Origin: Afipia birgiae 34632
GTDB lineage: Bacteria; Pseudomonadota; Alphaproteobacteria; Rhizobiales; Xanthobacteraceae
DNA length: 44,542 nt
Direction: 5' to 3'
Assembly: GCF_000308295.2 (NCBI RefSeq)
Contig: NZ_HG326653.1
Coordinates: forward strand, 908,879 to 953,420
Position 1 is the stretch's first letter, and every line of letters begins with the position of its first letter. Below, in pieces: positions 1 through 7,699 of the stretch. The translations under genes were made by a program, and so were the position numbers. The notes beneath the pieces were generated by a model. It was not told where the DNA came from and searched no databases. It saw nothing but the letters and a program-made list of their open reading frames with translations.

Positions 1-119
1 GCGGACCTGCGGTCCGCCACCCTCCCCATCGAGGGGAGGGACGGGTGCCAACGGCGAACGCTGTCGCCTTCTTCTCCCTCCTCCTTGCGGGGAGGGTCGG
101 CGCGTAGCGCCGGGGTGGG
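1..119. repeat. GC-rich intergenic palindromic repeat
   Basis: Two tight hairpins open the window: GCGGACC-TGC-GGTCCGC at 1-17, and a CCCTCCCC/GGGGAGGG stem at about 20-40. A second pyrimidine-rich block and a GCGTAGCGC dyad follow up to the stop codon of the next gene. The CTCCC/GGGGAGG and GGCGC motifs resemble the repeat at 7570-7689. I see no ORF with coding character. It probably belongs to the short dispersed palindromes common between genes in this bacterial group, and it may also help end the leftward transcript. Confidence 0.5.
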
Positions 120-121
120 GG

Positions 122-649
122 TTAGCCCACAATCAGCAGCCCCGGATCATCCGCCGCGATAATGTTCTGCTCCACCGGCTGCGGCCACTGCACCACAAGC
201 TGCCCGATCAGATCGGAAAGACCGTCTTCATCGAAGGCATCGTAGAACACCGGCGCATGGGCGCGGGCGATGAAAGCGTGCAACAGATGCGCGGCATCAT
301 AATCATAAACAATGTCGGTCGGCACGATGCCTTCACGCCGCATCAGGAAGCGGCGGAAGCCCGTCAACCGCGCGTGTCCGTCGTCAAGCGCGGCGAACGA
401 CAGCACCAGCGCCTCGTGTGCGATGCGCGGCCCGTCCTGCATGCGGTCGAGCATGGGTAGCGCGTTGGCGTCGATAACATCGGCGAGGGTGCGGAAGTCG
501 TTTGAGATATCGTCGGCGTGCAGCGTGTTGCGGATGGCAACGATGTTGGCCGCCTCAAGGCCGCGCGCCGCGAGCAGATCCGCAAGTGTGCGCTCAGGTC
601 CAGCCGCAGTCTTCGATGGTGCAACGATGGTATCGAGAGCCGCGCTCAT
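122..649 (-). CDS. Conserved hypothetical protein coupled to the box regulator
   Basis: A 175-residue soluble protein with no signal peptide or membrane segment that I do not recognise. It is acidic and looks alpha/beta. The second half has the block YDYDAAHLLHAF followed by VFYDAFDEDGLSDLIG and a QLVVQWPQP strand. Its ATG overlaps the TGA of the upstream regulator gene (ATGA), so the two are very likely translationally coupled, which suggests a role linked to benzoate metabolism or its control. The start is fixed by that overlap, and GC3-rich codon use supports a real gene. No catalytic motif could be assigned. Confidence 0.8.
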   Translation of the reverse strand: MSAALDTIVAPSKTAAGPERTLADLLAARGLEAANIVAIRNTLHADDISNDFRTLADVIDANALPMLDRMQDGPRIAHEALVLSFAALDDGHARLTGFRRFLMRREGIVPTDIVYDYDAAHLLHAFIARAHAPVFYDAFDEDGLSDLIGQLVVQWPQPVEQNIIAADDPGLLIVG

Positions 650-1554
650 TGCGCGGCGACGGCGCGGGGCGCGAATGTCAGCGACTGCTTCGCCAGCACC
701 GGGGCGACGGTATCGGCCAGCCGCCGCGCGGCTTCATCGATATCGAGTCCCGCGGTGTCGACTTGCGCGGCTGCGCGCGCGTAGAGCGGCTCGCGGCTAA
801 GCAGAATGGTGCGCAGTTCCTGCATGGCCGAGCGGTCGTCGGCCATCGGCCGCAGGTCGCCCTGTCTGCGCACACGCCCCATGTGCTCTTCGGGCGTGGC
901 CCTCAGCCAGATCGTGTAGAACGACGACAGCACCAGATCGAACGTCACCGGCTCGGACACGATGCCGCCGCCGGTCGCCAGCACGATCGGTTCCTTGCGC
1001 GCGAGCAATTGCGCCAGCGCCGCCTGCTCCATGCGGCGGAACCCTTCCTGGCCGTAGAGCGCGATGATCTCGGCGACCGACAGGCCGTTCTGTTGTTCGA
1101 CCTCCTTGTTCAGCTCGACAAAAGTCCAGCCGATCTTTTTCGCCAGCATTTTGCCGAGCGTCGATTTGCCAGCGCCGCGCAATCCGATCAGCGCGATGCC
1201 CGCGAAGGTGTTGCTGTGGCGCGATGCGCCGTTGCCGGAAAGAATGTCCTTGGCTTGCGCGATTTGCGGCGGCGTCGCGTTGCGCATCAGGTCGCGGATC
1301 ACCAGCCAGTCCGGCGACGTGTCCGTGGTCGGGATCAGGTCCTCGACATGGGCGCCCATCGCTGCCGACACCCGCCGCAGTAGCACGATGGAGACGTTGC
1401 CCTTGCCGCTTTCGAGCTGCGCGATGTAGCGCTCGGAAATCCCCGACACCTTGGCCAGCACTTTCCGTGACATGCCGCGCAGCGCCCGCATGGTGCGGAC
1501 GCGCTGCCCAAGCTGCTCAAGGAATTGGGTTTCCGGTTCTGCCTGCGGGGTCAT
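646..1554 (-). CDS. boxR: BoxR/BzdR-type regulator: XRE helix-turn-helix fused to shikimate-kinase-like domain
   Basis: A 302-residue regulator. Residues about 15-70 form an XRE/Cro helix-turn-helix (VLAKVSGISERYIAQLESG). From residue 118 a shikimate-kinase-like P-loop domain begins, with Walker A GLRGAGKST at 124-132. This architecture defines the BzdR/BoxR family, in which the kinase-like domain senses benzoyl-CoA and the N-terminal domain represses the benzoate genes. I chose the ATG at 1554 because the upstream in-frame extension reads through the promoter region and lacks homology, while MTPQAEPET immediately precedes the HTH. It is divergent from bclA and overlaps the next leftward gene by 4 bases. 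Kinase activity is not implied, since the domain is generally thought to act as an effector sensor. Confidence 0.9.
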   Translation of the reverse strand: MTPQAEPETQFLEQLGQRVRTMRALRGMSRKVLAKVSGISERYIAQLESGKGNVSIVLLRRVSAAMGAHVEDLIPTTDTSPDWLVIRDLMRNATPPQIAQAKDILSGNGASRHSNTFAGIALIGLRGAGKSTLGKMLAKKIGWTFVELNKEVEQQNGLSVAEIIALYGQEGFRRMEQAALAQLLARKEPIVLATGGGIVSEPVTFDLVLSSFYTIWLRATPEEHMGRVRRQGDLRPMADDRSAMQELRTILLSREPLYARAAAQVDTAGLDIDEAARRLADTVAPVLAKQSLTFAPRAVAAQ

Positions 1555-1600
1555 GCCGTTTCGACTCGTGAAGCCACCTGAAACATAGTGCCGGAAAAGG

Positions 1601-1644
1601 TTGACAGCAAGCTCAGGGGGTGACTTTATATGAATTATAATTCT
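1601..1644 (+). promoter_or_regulatory. bclA promoter with putative BoxR operator
   Basis: TTGACA at 1601-1606 is followed after 18 bp by TTTATA at 1625-1630, a good sigma70-like promoter pointing at bclA. Immediately downstream lies TGAATTATAATTCT (1631-1644), whose core GAATTATAATTC is a perfect 12-bp palindrome. Twelve of its 14 positions match a site in front of boxC (4268-4281). Its place around the expected transcription start suits a repressor such as the divergently encoded BoxR-like protein. TATAAT inside the palindrome could alternatively be a -10 box. Confidence 0.6.
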
Positions 1645-1714
1645 AAGAAGCGGATCACCGGGAGAGTGTCGTGCGGGTAGAGGATGGACTGGGCGCCGGC
1701 CCAGAATCGAAGTC

Positions 1715-3262
1715 ATGAGCGATTTATCCGGCGGATACAATGCCGTGACCTATCTGCTCGACCGCAATGTGGCGGCGGGGCGCGGCGCGAAGGTGGTGTT
1801 CAGGGATCCGGTTGCCGAGATCACCTACGGCGGCTTGCAAGCGCAGACGCGCCGGCTCGCCAACCTGCTGCGGCGTATCGGCGTGCGGCGGGAAGAGCGC
1901 GTCGCGATGATGATGCTCGACACCATCGATTTTCCGATTGTGTTTCTGGGCGCGATCCGCGCCGGCATCGTGCCGGTGCCGCTCAACACGCTGCTGACGT
2001 CTGAACAGTATGCCTATGTGCTGGCGGATTGCCGCGCGCGGGTTCTGTTCATTTCGGAAGCGTTGCTGCCGGTGGTGAAGGATGTGCTCGGCCGCATGCC
2101 GGACCTGCAGCACGTCGTGGTGTCCGGGGCCAATGCAAACGGGCACCTGTCGCTCAAGGACGAGCTCGCCAAAGAGAGTGACCAGTTCGAGACCGCCGCG
2201 ACCCATCCGGACGAACCCGCGTTCTGGCTGTACTCCTCGGGCTCGACCGGCATGCCGAAGGGCGTCCGTCATCCGCATTCCAATCTCGAAGCCACGGCGG
2301 AGACCTATGCCAAGAAGGTTCTCGGCATTCGCGAGGATGATGTTGGTCTGTCGGCAGCGAAGCTGTTCTTTGCCTATGGTCTCGGCAACGCACTGACGTT
2401 CCCGATGTCGGTCGGCGCGACGACGATCCTCAATCCCGAGCGTCCAACGCCGCAGGTGATCTTCGAACTGATCCGCAAGCACGATCCCAGCATCTTCTTC
2501 GGCGTGCCGACGCTGTTTGCATCGATGCTGAACGACGAAGCTTTCAAGAGCGAGCCGCGTACGAAGCGTTTGAGGGTCTGCACCTCGGCGGGCGAAGCGC
2601 TGCCGGAACTCGTCGGCCAAAGCTGGCGGCAGCGTTTCGGCGTCGACATTCTCGACGGCGTCGGCTCGACCGAACTGCTGCACATCTTCCTGTCCAATGC
2701 GCCGGGCGACATCAAGTACGGCACCTCGGGCAAACCGGTGCCTGGCTATGCGGTGCGCCTTGTGAATGATGCAGGCGCGGACGTGGCGGACGGCGATGTC
2801 GGCGAGTTGCTGGTCAATGCGCCATCGGCCGGCGAAGGCTACTGGAATCAGCGCAGCAAAAGCCGGCAAACGTTTGAGGGCGGCTGGACCCGCACCGGTG
2901 ACAAATACACCCGCGATGCCGAGGGCCGTTACACCTACTGCGGCCGTTCCGACGACATGTTCAAGGTGTCTGGCATCTGGGTCTCGCCCTTTGAAGTCGA
3001 GAGCGCGCTGATCACGCATCCGTCGGTGGCGGAAGCGGCCGTGGTGCCTGCCGAAGATGCCGAAGGGTTGCTGAAACCGAAGGCATTCGTCGTGCTGAAG
3101 CAGGGCGCGCCGGTGAACGATCTCAACGGCGCGCTGAAGGAACACGTCAAGCAGAAGATCGGCCCGTGGAAATATCCGCGCTGGATCGAGGTCGTGGAAA
3201 GTTTACCGAAAACCGCAACCGGAAAGATCCAGCGCTTCAAGCTGCGCGACAGCGCGAAGTGA
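1715..3262 (+). CDS. bclA: Benzoate-CoA ligase
   Basis: A 515-residue member of the AMP-forming acyl/aryl-CoA synthetases that activates benzoate with ATP and CoA to benzoyl-CoA in the cytoplasm. The AMP-binding P-loop YSSGSTGMPKG is at residues 173-183, the adenylation motif around TRTGDKY is in the last third, and the catalytic lysine sits in KTATGKIQRFK near residue 504. Length and the N-terminal sequence (YNAVTYLLDRNV) fit benzoate-CoA ligases rather than long-chain ligases. It heads the rightward box gene set next to the BoxR-like regulator and its shared operator. Close relatives accept some substituted benzoates, so the exact substrate range is inferred. Confidence 0.93.
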   Translation: MSDLSGGYNAVTYLLDRNVAAGRGAKVVFRDPVAEITYGGLQAQTRRLANLLRRIGVRREERVAMMMLDTIDFPIVFLGAIRAGIVPVPLNTLLTSEQYAYVLADCRARVLFISEALLPVVKDVLGRMPDLQHVVVSGANANGHLSLKDELAKESDQFETAATHPDEPAFWLYSSGSTGMPKGVRHPHSNLEATAETYAKKVLGIREDDVGLSAAKLFFAYGLGNALTFPMSVGATTILNPERPTPQVIFELIRKHDPSIFFGVPTLFASMLNDEAFKSEPRTKRLRVCTSAGEALPELVGQSWRQRFGVDILDGVGSTELLHIFLSNAPGDIKYGTSGKPVPGYAVRLVNDAGADVADGDVGELLVNAPSAGEGYWNQRSKSRQTFEGGWTRTGDKYTRDAEGRYTYCGRSDDMFKVSGIWVSPFEVESALITHPSVAEAAVVPAEDAEGLLKPKAFVVLKQGAPVNDLNGALKEHVKQKIGPWKYPRWIEVVESLPKTATGKIQRFKLRDSAK

Positions 3263-3268
3263 CAAGGC

Positions 3269-3350
3269 CGTCATTGCGAGCGAAGCGAAGCAATCCAGAA
3301 GCAACAAGCAAGACTGGATTGCTTCGTCGCAAGCGCTCCTCGCAATGACG
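3269..3350. repeat. 82-bp palindromic repeat, copy 1 (REP-like)
   Basis: Begins CGTCATTGCGAG and ends with its near complement CGCAATGACG; the arms AAGCAATCCAG and CTGGATTGCTTCG pair to form a long imperfect hairpin. A second copy sits at 6011-6090, also between two box genes. This is a dispersed palindrome typical of Bradyrhizobium-group genomes. Lying between bclA and the hydrolase gene, it could form a stable mRNA hairpin that stabilises or partly terminates the transcript. Confidence 0.85.
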
Positions 3351-3384
3351 AATGGAACGGAAAGCGAATGATGAGGAATCGACA

Positions 3385-4203
3385 ATGACCCTGCAACCCT
3401 CCGGCACACTCGCGATCGGCGATGCGCAGCTCGAATACCGCATGATCGGGCCGACGCCCGACAAGGCGCCGACCATCGTGATGTTGCACGAAGGTCTCGG
3501 CTCGGTCGGGCTGTGGGGCGATTTTCCGGACAAGCTGCAGGCCGCGACCGGTGCGGGCGTGTTCGTCTATTCGCGCGCGGGCTATGGCAACTCGTCGCCG
3601 GCGCAACTGCCGCGCCGTCCCGATTACATGCATGTCGAGGCGCTTGATGTTCTGCCGAAGTTGCTCGGTGCCATCGGCTTCCGGCGCGGGCTGCTGCTCG
3701 GCCACTCCGACGGCGCGTCGATCGCGACGATCTATGCCGGAGGGATTCAGGATCATCGTGTGCGCGGTTTGATGCTGATCGCGCCGCACTTTGTGGTCGA
3801 GGACATTTCGATTCAGTCGATCGCGAAGATCAAGGACACCTATGCGACCACGGATCTGAAGACCAGGCTGGCGCGCTGGCACAAGGATGTCGACAACGCC
3901 TTCCTCGGCTGGAACGACGCCTGGCTCGATCCGCAGTTTCGCGACTGGGATATTTCTGAATCGCTCGCCTACGTCCGCGTACCGGTCGAGATCATTCAGG
4001 GTGCAGACGACCAGTACGGCACGCTGCGGCAGGTCGAGATCGCGCAGGCCGAATGCTACTGCCCGGTGGACACGACGATCATTCCCGGCGCGGGCCATTC
4101 TCCGCACCGCGAGGCACCTGAAGCCGCGCTGAAGGCGGTGGCAGATTTCGCCAATCGGCTGTTGTCCCTGCATGGTGAGGGTGCCCTGGAGCGGGCTGCC
4201 TGA
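3385..4203 (+). CDS. Alpha/beta-fold hydrolase of the box cluster
   Basis: A 272-residue alpha/beta hydrolase. The nucleophile elbow GHSDG is at 106-110 (Ser108), the acid is Asp208 or Asp209 in QGADDQYG, and the base is His238 in GAGHSPHRE; the oxyanion strand reads IVMLHEGLGS. I chose the ATG at 3385 because GAGGAA lies at the right distance upstream; an in-frame ATG at 3352 would have its start inside the end of the REP-like repeat region. It sits between bclA and boxC in the same direction. Its substrate is unknown: it might hydrolyse a dead-end CoA thioester or a pathway lactone/ester. No semialdehyde dehydrogenase of the box pathway is in the window. Confidence 0.85.
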   Translation: MTLQPSGTLAIGDAQLEYRMIGPTPDKAPTIVMLHEGLGSVGLWGDFPDKLQAATGAGVFVYSRAGYGNSSPAQLPRRPDYMHVEALDVLPKLLGAIGFRRGLLLGHSDGASIATIYAGGIQDHRVRGLMLIAPHFVVEDISIQSIAKIKDTYATTDLKTRLARWHKDVDNAFLGWNDAWLDPQFRDWDISESLAYVRVPVEIIQGADDQYGTLRQVEIAQAECYCPVDTTIIPGAGHSPHREAPEAALKAVADFANRLLSLHGEGALERAA

Positions 4204-4205
4204 CA

Positions 4206-4281
4206 TGCACAAAAATGCAGGATGACTGCATTATAGAGCTGGACAAGCTCAAAAAGCTGCATTATTGTGCATTATAATTCA
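4206..4281 (+). promoter_or_regulatory. boxC promoter with phased TGCA repeats (putative BoxR operator)
   Basis: Five TGCA tetramers start at 4206, 4216, 4227, 4258 and 4268, offsets 0, 10, 21, 52 and 62, all near multiples of a helical turn. Three are extended to TGCATTAT (4227, 4258, 4268). The last forms TGCATTATAATTCA (4268-4281), nearly palindromic and matching 12 of 14 bases of the site before bclA. TGGACA at 4240-4245 with TATTGT 17 bp later (4263-4268) is a plausible promoter overlapping the repeats. BzdR operators are known to contain TGCA repeats, so control by the BoxR-like protein is likely. Confidence 0.65.
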
Positions 4282-4307
4282 GATTTCAGCCAAATCGAGG
4301 GTGGCCA

Positions 4308-5996
4308 ATGGCACAAGCGGACAGAAAACTCGCCAATAGCGCGACCTTTATCGACTTCCAGACCGAGCCGTCGAAGTACCGGCACTGGAAGCTCGATGTG
4401 GCGGGCGATGTCGCCACCCTGACCATGGACGTCGATGAGAACGGCGGCCTGTTCGAGGGCTATCTGCTTAAGCTGAATTCCTACGACCTCGGCGTCGACA
4501 TCGAACTGGCGGACGCTGTGCAGCGGCTGCGCTTCGAGCATCCGGAAGTGAAGGTGGTCCTGCTGCGCTCGGGCAAGAACCGCGTGTTCTGCGCCGGCGC
4601 CAACATCCGCATGCTCGCCGGCTCGACCCATGCGCATAAAGTGAACTTCTGCAAGTTCACCAACGAGACCCGCAACGGCCTTGAGGATTCGTCGGAGAAT
4701 TCCGGCCAACGCTTCATCTGCGTCGTCAACGGCACCGCCGCCGGCGGCGGCTATGAACTCGCGCTCGCTGCCGATCACATCATCATGGCGGACGACGGTG
4801 CTGCAGCCGTCGCGCTTCCCGAAGTGCCGCTGCTGGCGGTGCTGCCGGGCACCGGTGGGCTCACGCGCGTGGTCGACAAGCGCAAGGTGCGCCGCGACCA
4901 TGCGGATTTCTTCTGCACCATCGAGGAAGGCATCAAGGGCAAGCGCGCCGTGCAGTGGCGGCTGGTGGACGAGATCGTGTCCAACTCGAAGCTTGAAGCC
5001 AAGGTCGCGGACCGCGCGAAAGAGTTTGCCGGGCAGTCGAAGCGCGCAGGCGAAGGGCAGGGCGTTGTGCTCAAGCCGCTGAAGCGCAGCTTCACCGAGG
5101 ACGGCATCCGCTATGGTTTTGTCAGCGTTGATCTCAATCGCGCCGGGCGCATCGCCACCATTTCGATCAAGGCGCCGGAGAACGATCCCCCGGCCGATGT
5201 CGCAGGTATGACCGCGCAGGGCGCGGATTTCTGGCCGCTTCAGGTGGCGCGCGAACTGGACGATGCCATTTTGCATCTGCGCATCAACGAGCTCGAAATC
5301 GCCATGCTGGTGTTCAAGTCCCACGGCGAACGCGCGCGGGTGCTGGCTTATGACGCGTTTCTGGAAGCCAACAAGACGAACTGGCTGGTCAACGAAATCC
5401 GTCATTACTGGAAGCGCGTGCTCAAGCGTATCGATGTGACCTCGCGCACGCTGGTGACACTGGTCGAGCCCGGCTCCTGCTTCGTCGGCACGCTGGCGGA
5501 ACTCGTGTTCGCGGCTGACCGCTCCTACATGCTGATCGGCGAGAAGCAGGGCGACAACCGCGCGCCCGCCGAAATCGTCCTCAGCGCAGCAAACTTCGGC
5601 CCGTATCCGATGAGCCACGGCCTGACCCGGCTGGAATCGCGTTTCCAGGCCGATCCGTCCGACGTCGAGACGGCGAAGGCAAAAATTGGCGAGGCGCTCG
5701 ACGCCGAGGCCGCCGAGGAACTGGGCCTCGTCACCTTTGCGCTCGACGACATCGACTGGGACGACGAGGTGCGCGTGTTTTTCGAGGAGCGGACCAGCTT
5801 CTCGCCCGACAGCCTCACCGGCATGGAAGCGAATCTCCGCTTCGTCGGCCCGGAGACCATGGAATCGAAAATCTTTTCGCGCCTCACCGCATGGCAGAAC
5901 TGGATTTTCCAGCGCCCGAATGCGGTGGGCGAGAACGGCGCGCTGCAGCGTTACGGCACCGGCGAGCGCGCGCAGTACGACATGACGCGGGTTTGA
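4308..5996 (+). CDS. boxC: BoxC, 2,3-epoxybenzoyl-CoA dihydrolase (benzoyl-CoA-dihydrodiol lyase)
   Basis: A 562-residue enzyme of the crotonase (enoyl-CoA hydratase) superfamily, the usual size for BoxC. It opens the ring of 2,3-epoxybenzoyl-CoA hydrolytically, giving 3,4-dehydroadipyl-CoA semialdehyde and formate. The N-terminal third carries a crotonase core with FCAGANIRMLAGS and the oxyanion-hole block NGTAAGGGYELALAADHII. The C-terminal half has a second crotonase-like block (CFVGTLAELVFAADRSYM), as expected for this double-length family. GAGGGTGG precedes the ATG. It is the first gene downstream of the TGCA-repeat promoter and is followed by boxB and boxA. Confidence 0.95.
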   Translation: MAQADRKLANSATFIDFQTEPSKYRHWKLDVAGDVATLTMDVDENGGLFEGYLLKLNSYDLGVDIELADAVQRLRFEHPEVKVVLLRSGKNRVFCAGANIRMLAGSTHAHKVNFCKFTNETRNGLEDSSENSGQRFICVVNGTAAGGGYELALAADHIIMADDGAAAVALPEVPLLAVLPGTGGLTRVVDKRKVRRDHADFFCTIEEGIKGKRAVQWRLVDEIVSNSKLEAKVADRAKEFAGQSKRAGEGQGVVLKPLKRSFTEDGIRYGFVSVDLNRAGRIATISIKAPENDPPADVAGMTAQGADFWPLQVARELDDAILHLRINELEIAMLVFKSHGERARVLAYDAFLEANKTNWLVNEIRHYWKRVLKRIDVTSRTLVTLVEPGSCFVGTLAELVFAADRSYMLIGEKQGDNRAPAEIVLSAANFGPYPMSHGLTRLESRFQADPSDVETAKAKIGEALDAEAAEELGLVTFALDDIDWDDEVRVFFEERTSFSPDSLTGMEANLRFVGPETMESKIFSRLTAWQNWIFQRPNAVGENGALQRYGTGERAQYDMTRV

Positions 5997-6010
5997 AGAA
6001 CGTGAATCGA

Positions 6011-6090
6011 CGTCATTGCGAGCGAAGCGAAGCAATCCAGAGCGATAAAAGAAACTGGATTGTTTCGTCGCTTCGCTCCTCGCAATGACG
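6011..6090. repeat. 80-bp palindromic repeat, copy 2 (REP-like)
   Basis: CGTCATTGCGAGCGAAGCGA at the left end and CGCTCCTCGCAATGACG at the right end pair with each other, and inner arms AAGCAATCCAG and CTGGATTGTTTCG extend the stem. Arm sequences are nearly identical to the copy at 3269-3350, while the loop differs. It lies between boxC and boxB, 23 bp before the boxB start codon, so the transcript would carry a large hairpin just ahead of the boxB ribosome-binding site. Confidence 0.85.
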
Positions 6091-6113
6091 AGCCAATCTG
6101 ACGGAGACTGACC

Positions 6114-7559
6114 ATGAACATCATGAACGTCGACTACACCACCAAGATCCCGAACAACGTCAACCTTGCGGAAGACCGTCAGGTTTTGAAGGCGCTGGAA
6201 GGCTGGCATCCTGGCTACCTCGACTGGTGGAACGACATGGGGCCGGAAGGCTTTCAGGAATCGCTGGTCTACCTGCGCACCGCGATCAGCGTCGACCCGA
6301 AGGGCTGGGCCAAGTTCGATTACGTCCGCATGCCGGAGTATCGCTGGGGTGTGTTGCTCGCGCCGCAGGACGAGCAGCGGCAGGTGAATTTCGGCCAGCA
6401 CAAGGGCGAGAAGGCGTGGCAGGAGGTGCCGGGCGAGTATCGCGCGATGCTGCGCCGTCTGGTCGTCATTCAGGGCGACACCGAGCCGGCTTCGGTCGAA
6501 CAGCAGCGCCATCTCGGCAAGACTGCGCCGTCGCTCTATGACATGCGCAACCTGTTTCAGGTCAACGTTGAGGAAGGCCGTCATCTCTGGGCGATGGTCT
6601 ATCTCTTGCAGAAATATTTCGGCCGCGACGGCCGCGAGGAAGCCGACGATTTGCTTCGCCGCCGCTCCGGTGACGAGGATGCGCCGCGCATGCTCGGCGC
6701 CTTCAATGAAGCCACCCCCGACTGGCTGTCGTTCTTCATGTTCACGTTCTTCACCGATCGTGACGGCAAGATGCAGCTTGAGAGCCTCGCGCAGTCTGGC
6801 TTCGATCCGCTGTCGCGCACCTGCCGCTTCATGCTGACGGAAGAAGCCCATCACATGTTCGTCGGCGAAACCGGCGTCAGCCGCGTGCTTCAGCGCACCT
6901 GTGACGCGATGAAGGCCGCCGGCATCGAAGATCCCAACGAGATCGAGAAGGTCCGCGCGCTCGGCGTGATCGATCTGCCGACCATGCAGAAGAAGATGAA
7001 CCTGCACTACTCACTGTCTCTCGATCTTTTTGGATCGGAAGTCTCGACCAACGCCGCGAATTTCTACAATTCAGGCCTCAAGGGCCGCTTCCAGGAAACC
7101 AAGATCGACGACGATCACCGCCTGACCAACGACATCTACAAGGTGCTCAAGCTGGTGGACGGCAAGATCACGCTGGTGGATGAACCCGCGCTCACCGCGC
7201 TCAACATGCGGCTGCGTGACGACTACACGCTGGATTGCGAGAAGGGCGTCGAGCGCTGGAACAAGGTGATCGAGAAGACCGGCGTCAACTTCCGGCTCGA
7301 ACTGCCGCACACCGCGTTCCATCGCCAGATCGGCGAGTTCAGGGACGTCAACGCCACGCCGAAGGGCGTCATTGTCAGCGACGCGGAATGGGCCAAAATT
7401 CGCAACGATTACCTGCCCTCGACGGCGGACGGCGATTTCATCTCATCGTTGATGGAGCCGGTCTCCGAGCCCGGCAAATTCGCGAACTGGATCGCGCCGC
7501 CCAAGGTGGGCATCGACAACAAGCCCGGCGACTTCGAATACGTGAAGATCGCGGCGTGA
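6114..7559 (+). CDS. boxB: BoxB, benzoyl-CoA 2,3-epoxidase oxygenase component
   Basis: A 481-residue class I di-iron epoxidase subunit that inserts one oxygen atom into benzoyl-CoA to give 2,3-epoxybenzoyl-CoA, with electrons from BoxA. Two carboxylate/histidine pairs typical of the di-iron centre are visible: EEGRH near residue 152 and EEAHH near residue 243, in a mainly helical protein. Length matches characterised BoxB proteins. GGAG lies 8 bases before the ATG. It stands between boxC and boxA, its reductase partner, separated from each by an intergenic palindrome. Confidence 0.95.
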   Translation: MNIMNVDYTTKIPNNVNLAEDRQVLKALEGWHPGYLDWWNDMGPEGFQESLVYLRTAISVDPKGWAKFDYVRMPEYRWGVLLAPQDEQRQVNFGQHKGEKAWQEVPGEYRAMLRRLVVIQGDTEPASVEQQRHLGKTAPSLYDMRNLFQVNVEEGRHLWAMVYLLQKYFGRDGREEADDLLRRRSGDEDAPRMLGAFNEATPDWLSFFMFTFFTDRDGKMQLESLAQSGFDPLSRTCRFMLTEEAHHMFVGETGVSRVLQRTCDAMKAAGIEDPNEIEKVRALGVIDLPTMQKKMNLHYSLSLDLFGSEVSTNAANFYNSGLKGRFQETKIDDDHRLTNDIYKVLKLVDGKITLVDEPALTALNMRLRDDYTLDCEKGVERWNKVIEKTGVNFRLELPHTAFHRQIGEFRDVNATPKGVIVSDAEWAKIRNDYLPSTADGDFISSLMEPVSEPGKFANWIAPPKVGIDNKPGDFEYVKIAA

Positions 7560-7569
7560 TTTTTCTTCA

Positions 7570-7689
7570 CCTCTCCCCGTTTAGGGGAGAGGTCGGCGCA
7601 CTTGCGCCGGGTGAGGGGCGTACGCATCCTTCATCGGATTGCTGCCCCACACCCTGACCCTCTTCCCGCAGGCGGGGAGAGGGAGGGAG
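7570..7689. repeat. GC-rich palindromic intergenic repeat
   Basis: ACCTCTCCCC-GTTTA-GGGGAGAGGT makes a perfect hairpin at the left end, GGCGCACTTGCGCC a second one, and CTCTTCCCGCAGGCGGGGAGAGGG a third near the right end, leading directly into the boxA ribosome-binding site. The motifs resemble those of the repeat at 1-119. It is intergenic and non-coding, and belongs to the dispersed palindromes of this bacterial group. Confidence 0.7.
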
Positions 7690-7699
7690 GACAAGGACG

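Noticed and set aside
1724..3145. A 473-codon ORF on the minus strand inside bclA
   Set aside because: Composition is Arg/His-rich without motifs; bclA on the plus strand is a certain gene.
4272..7007. A 911-codon ORF on the minus strand across boxC and boxB
   Set aside because: It is the mirror of GC3-rich codons in boxC and boxB, which have clear homology and motifs; the antisense reading has no domain and an Arg/His-rich composition.
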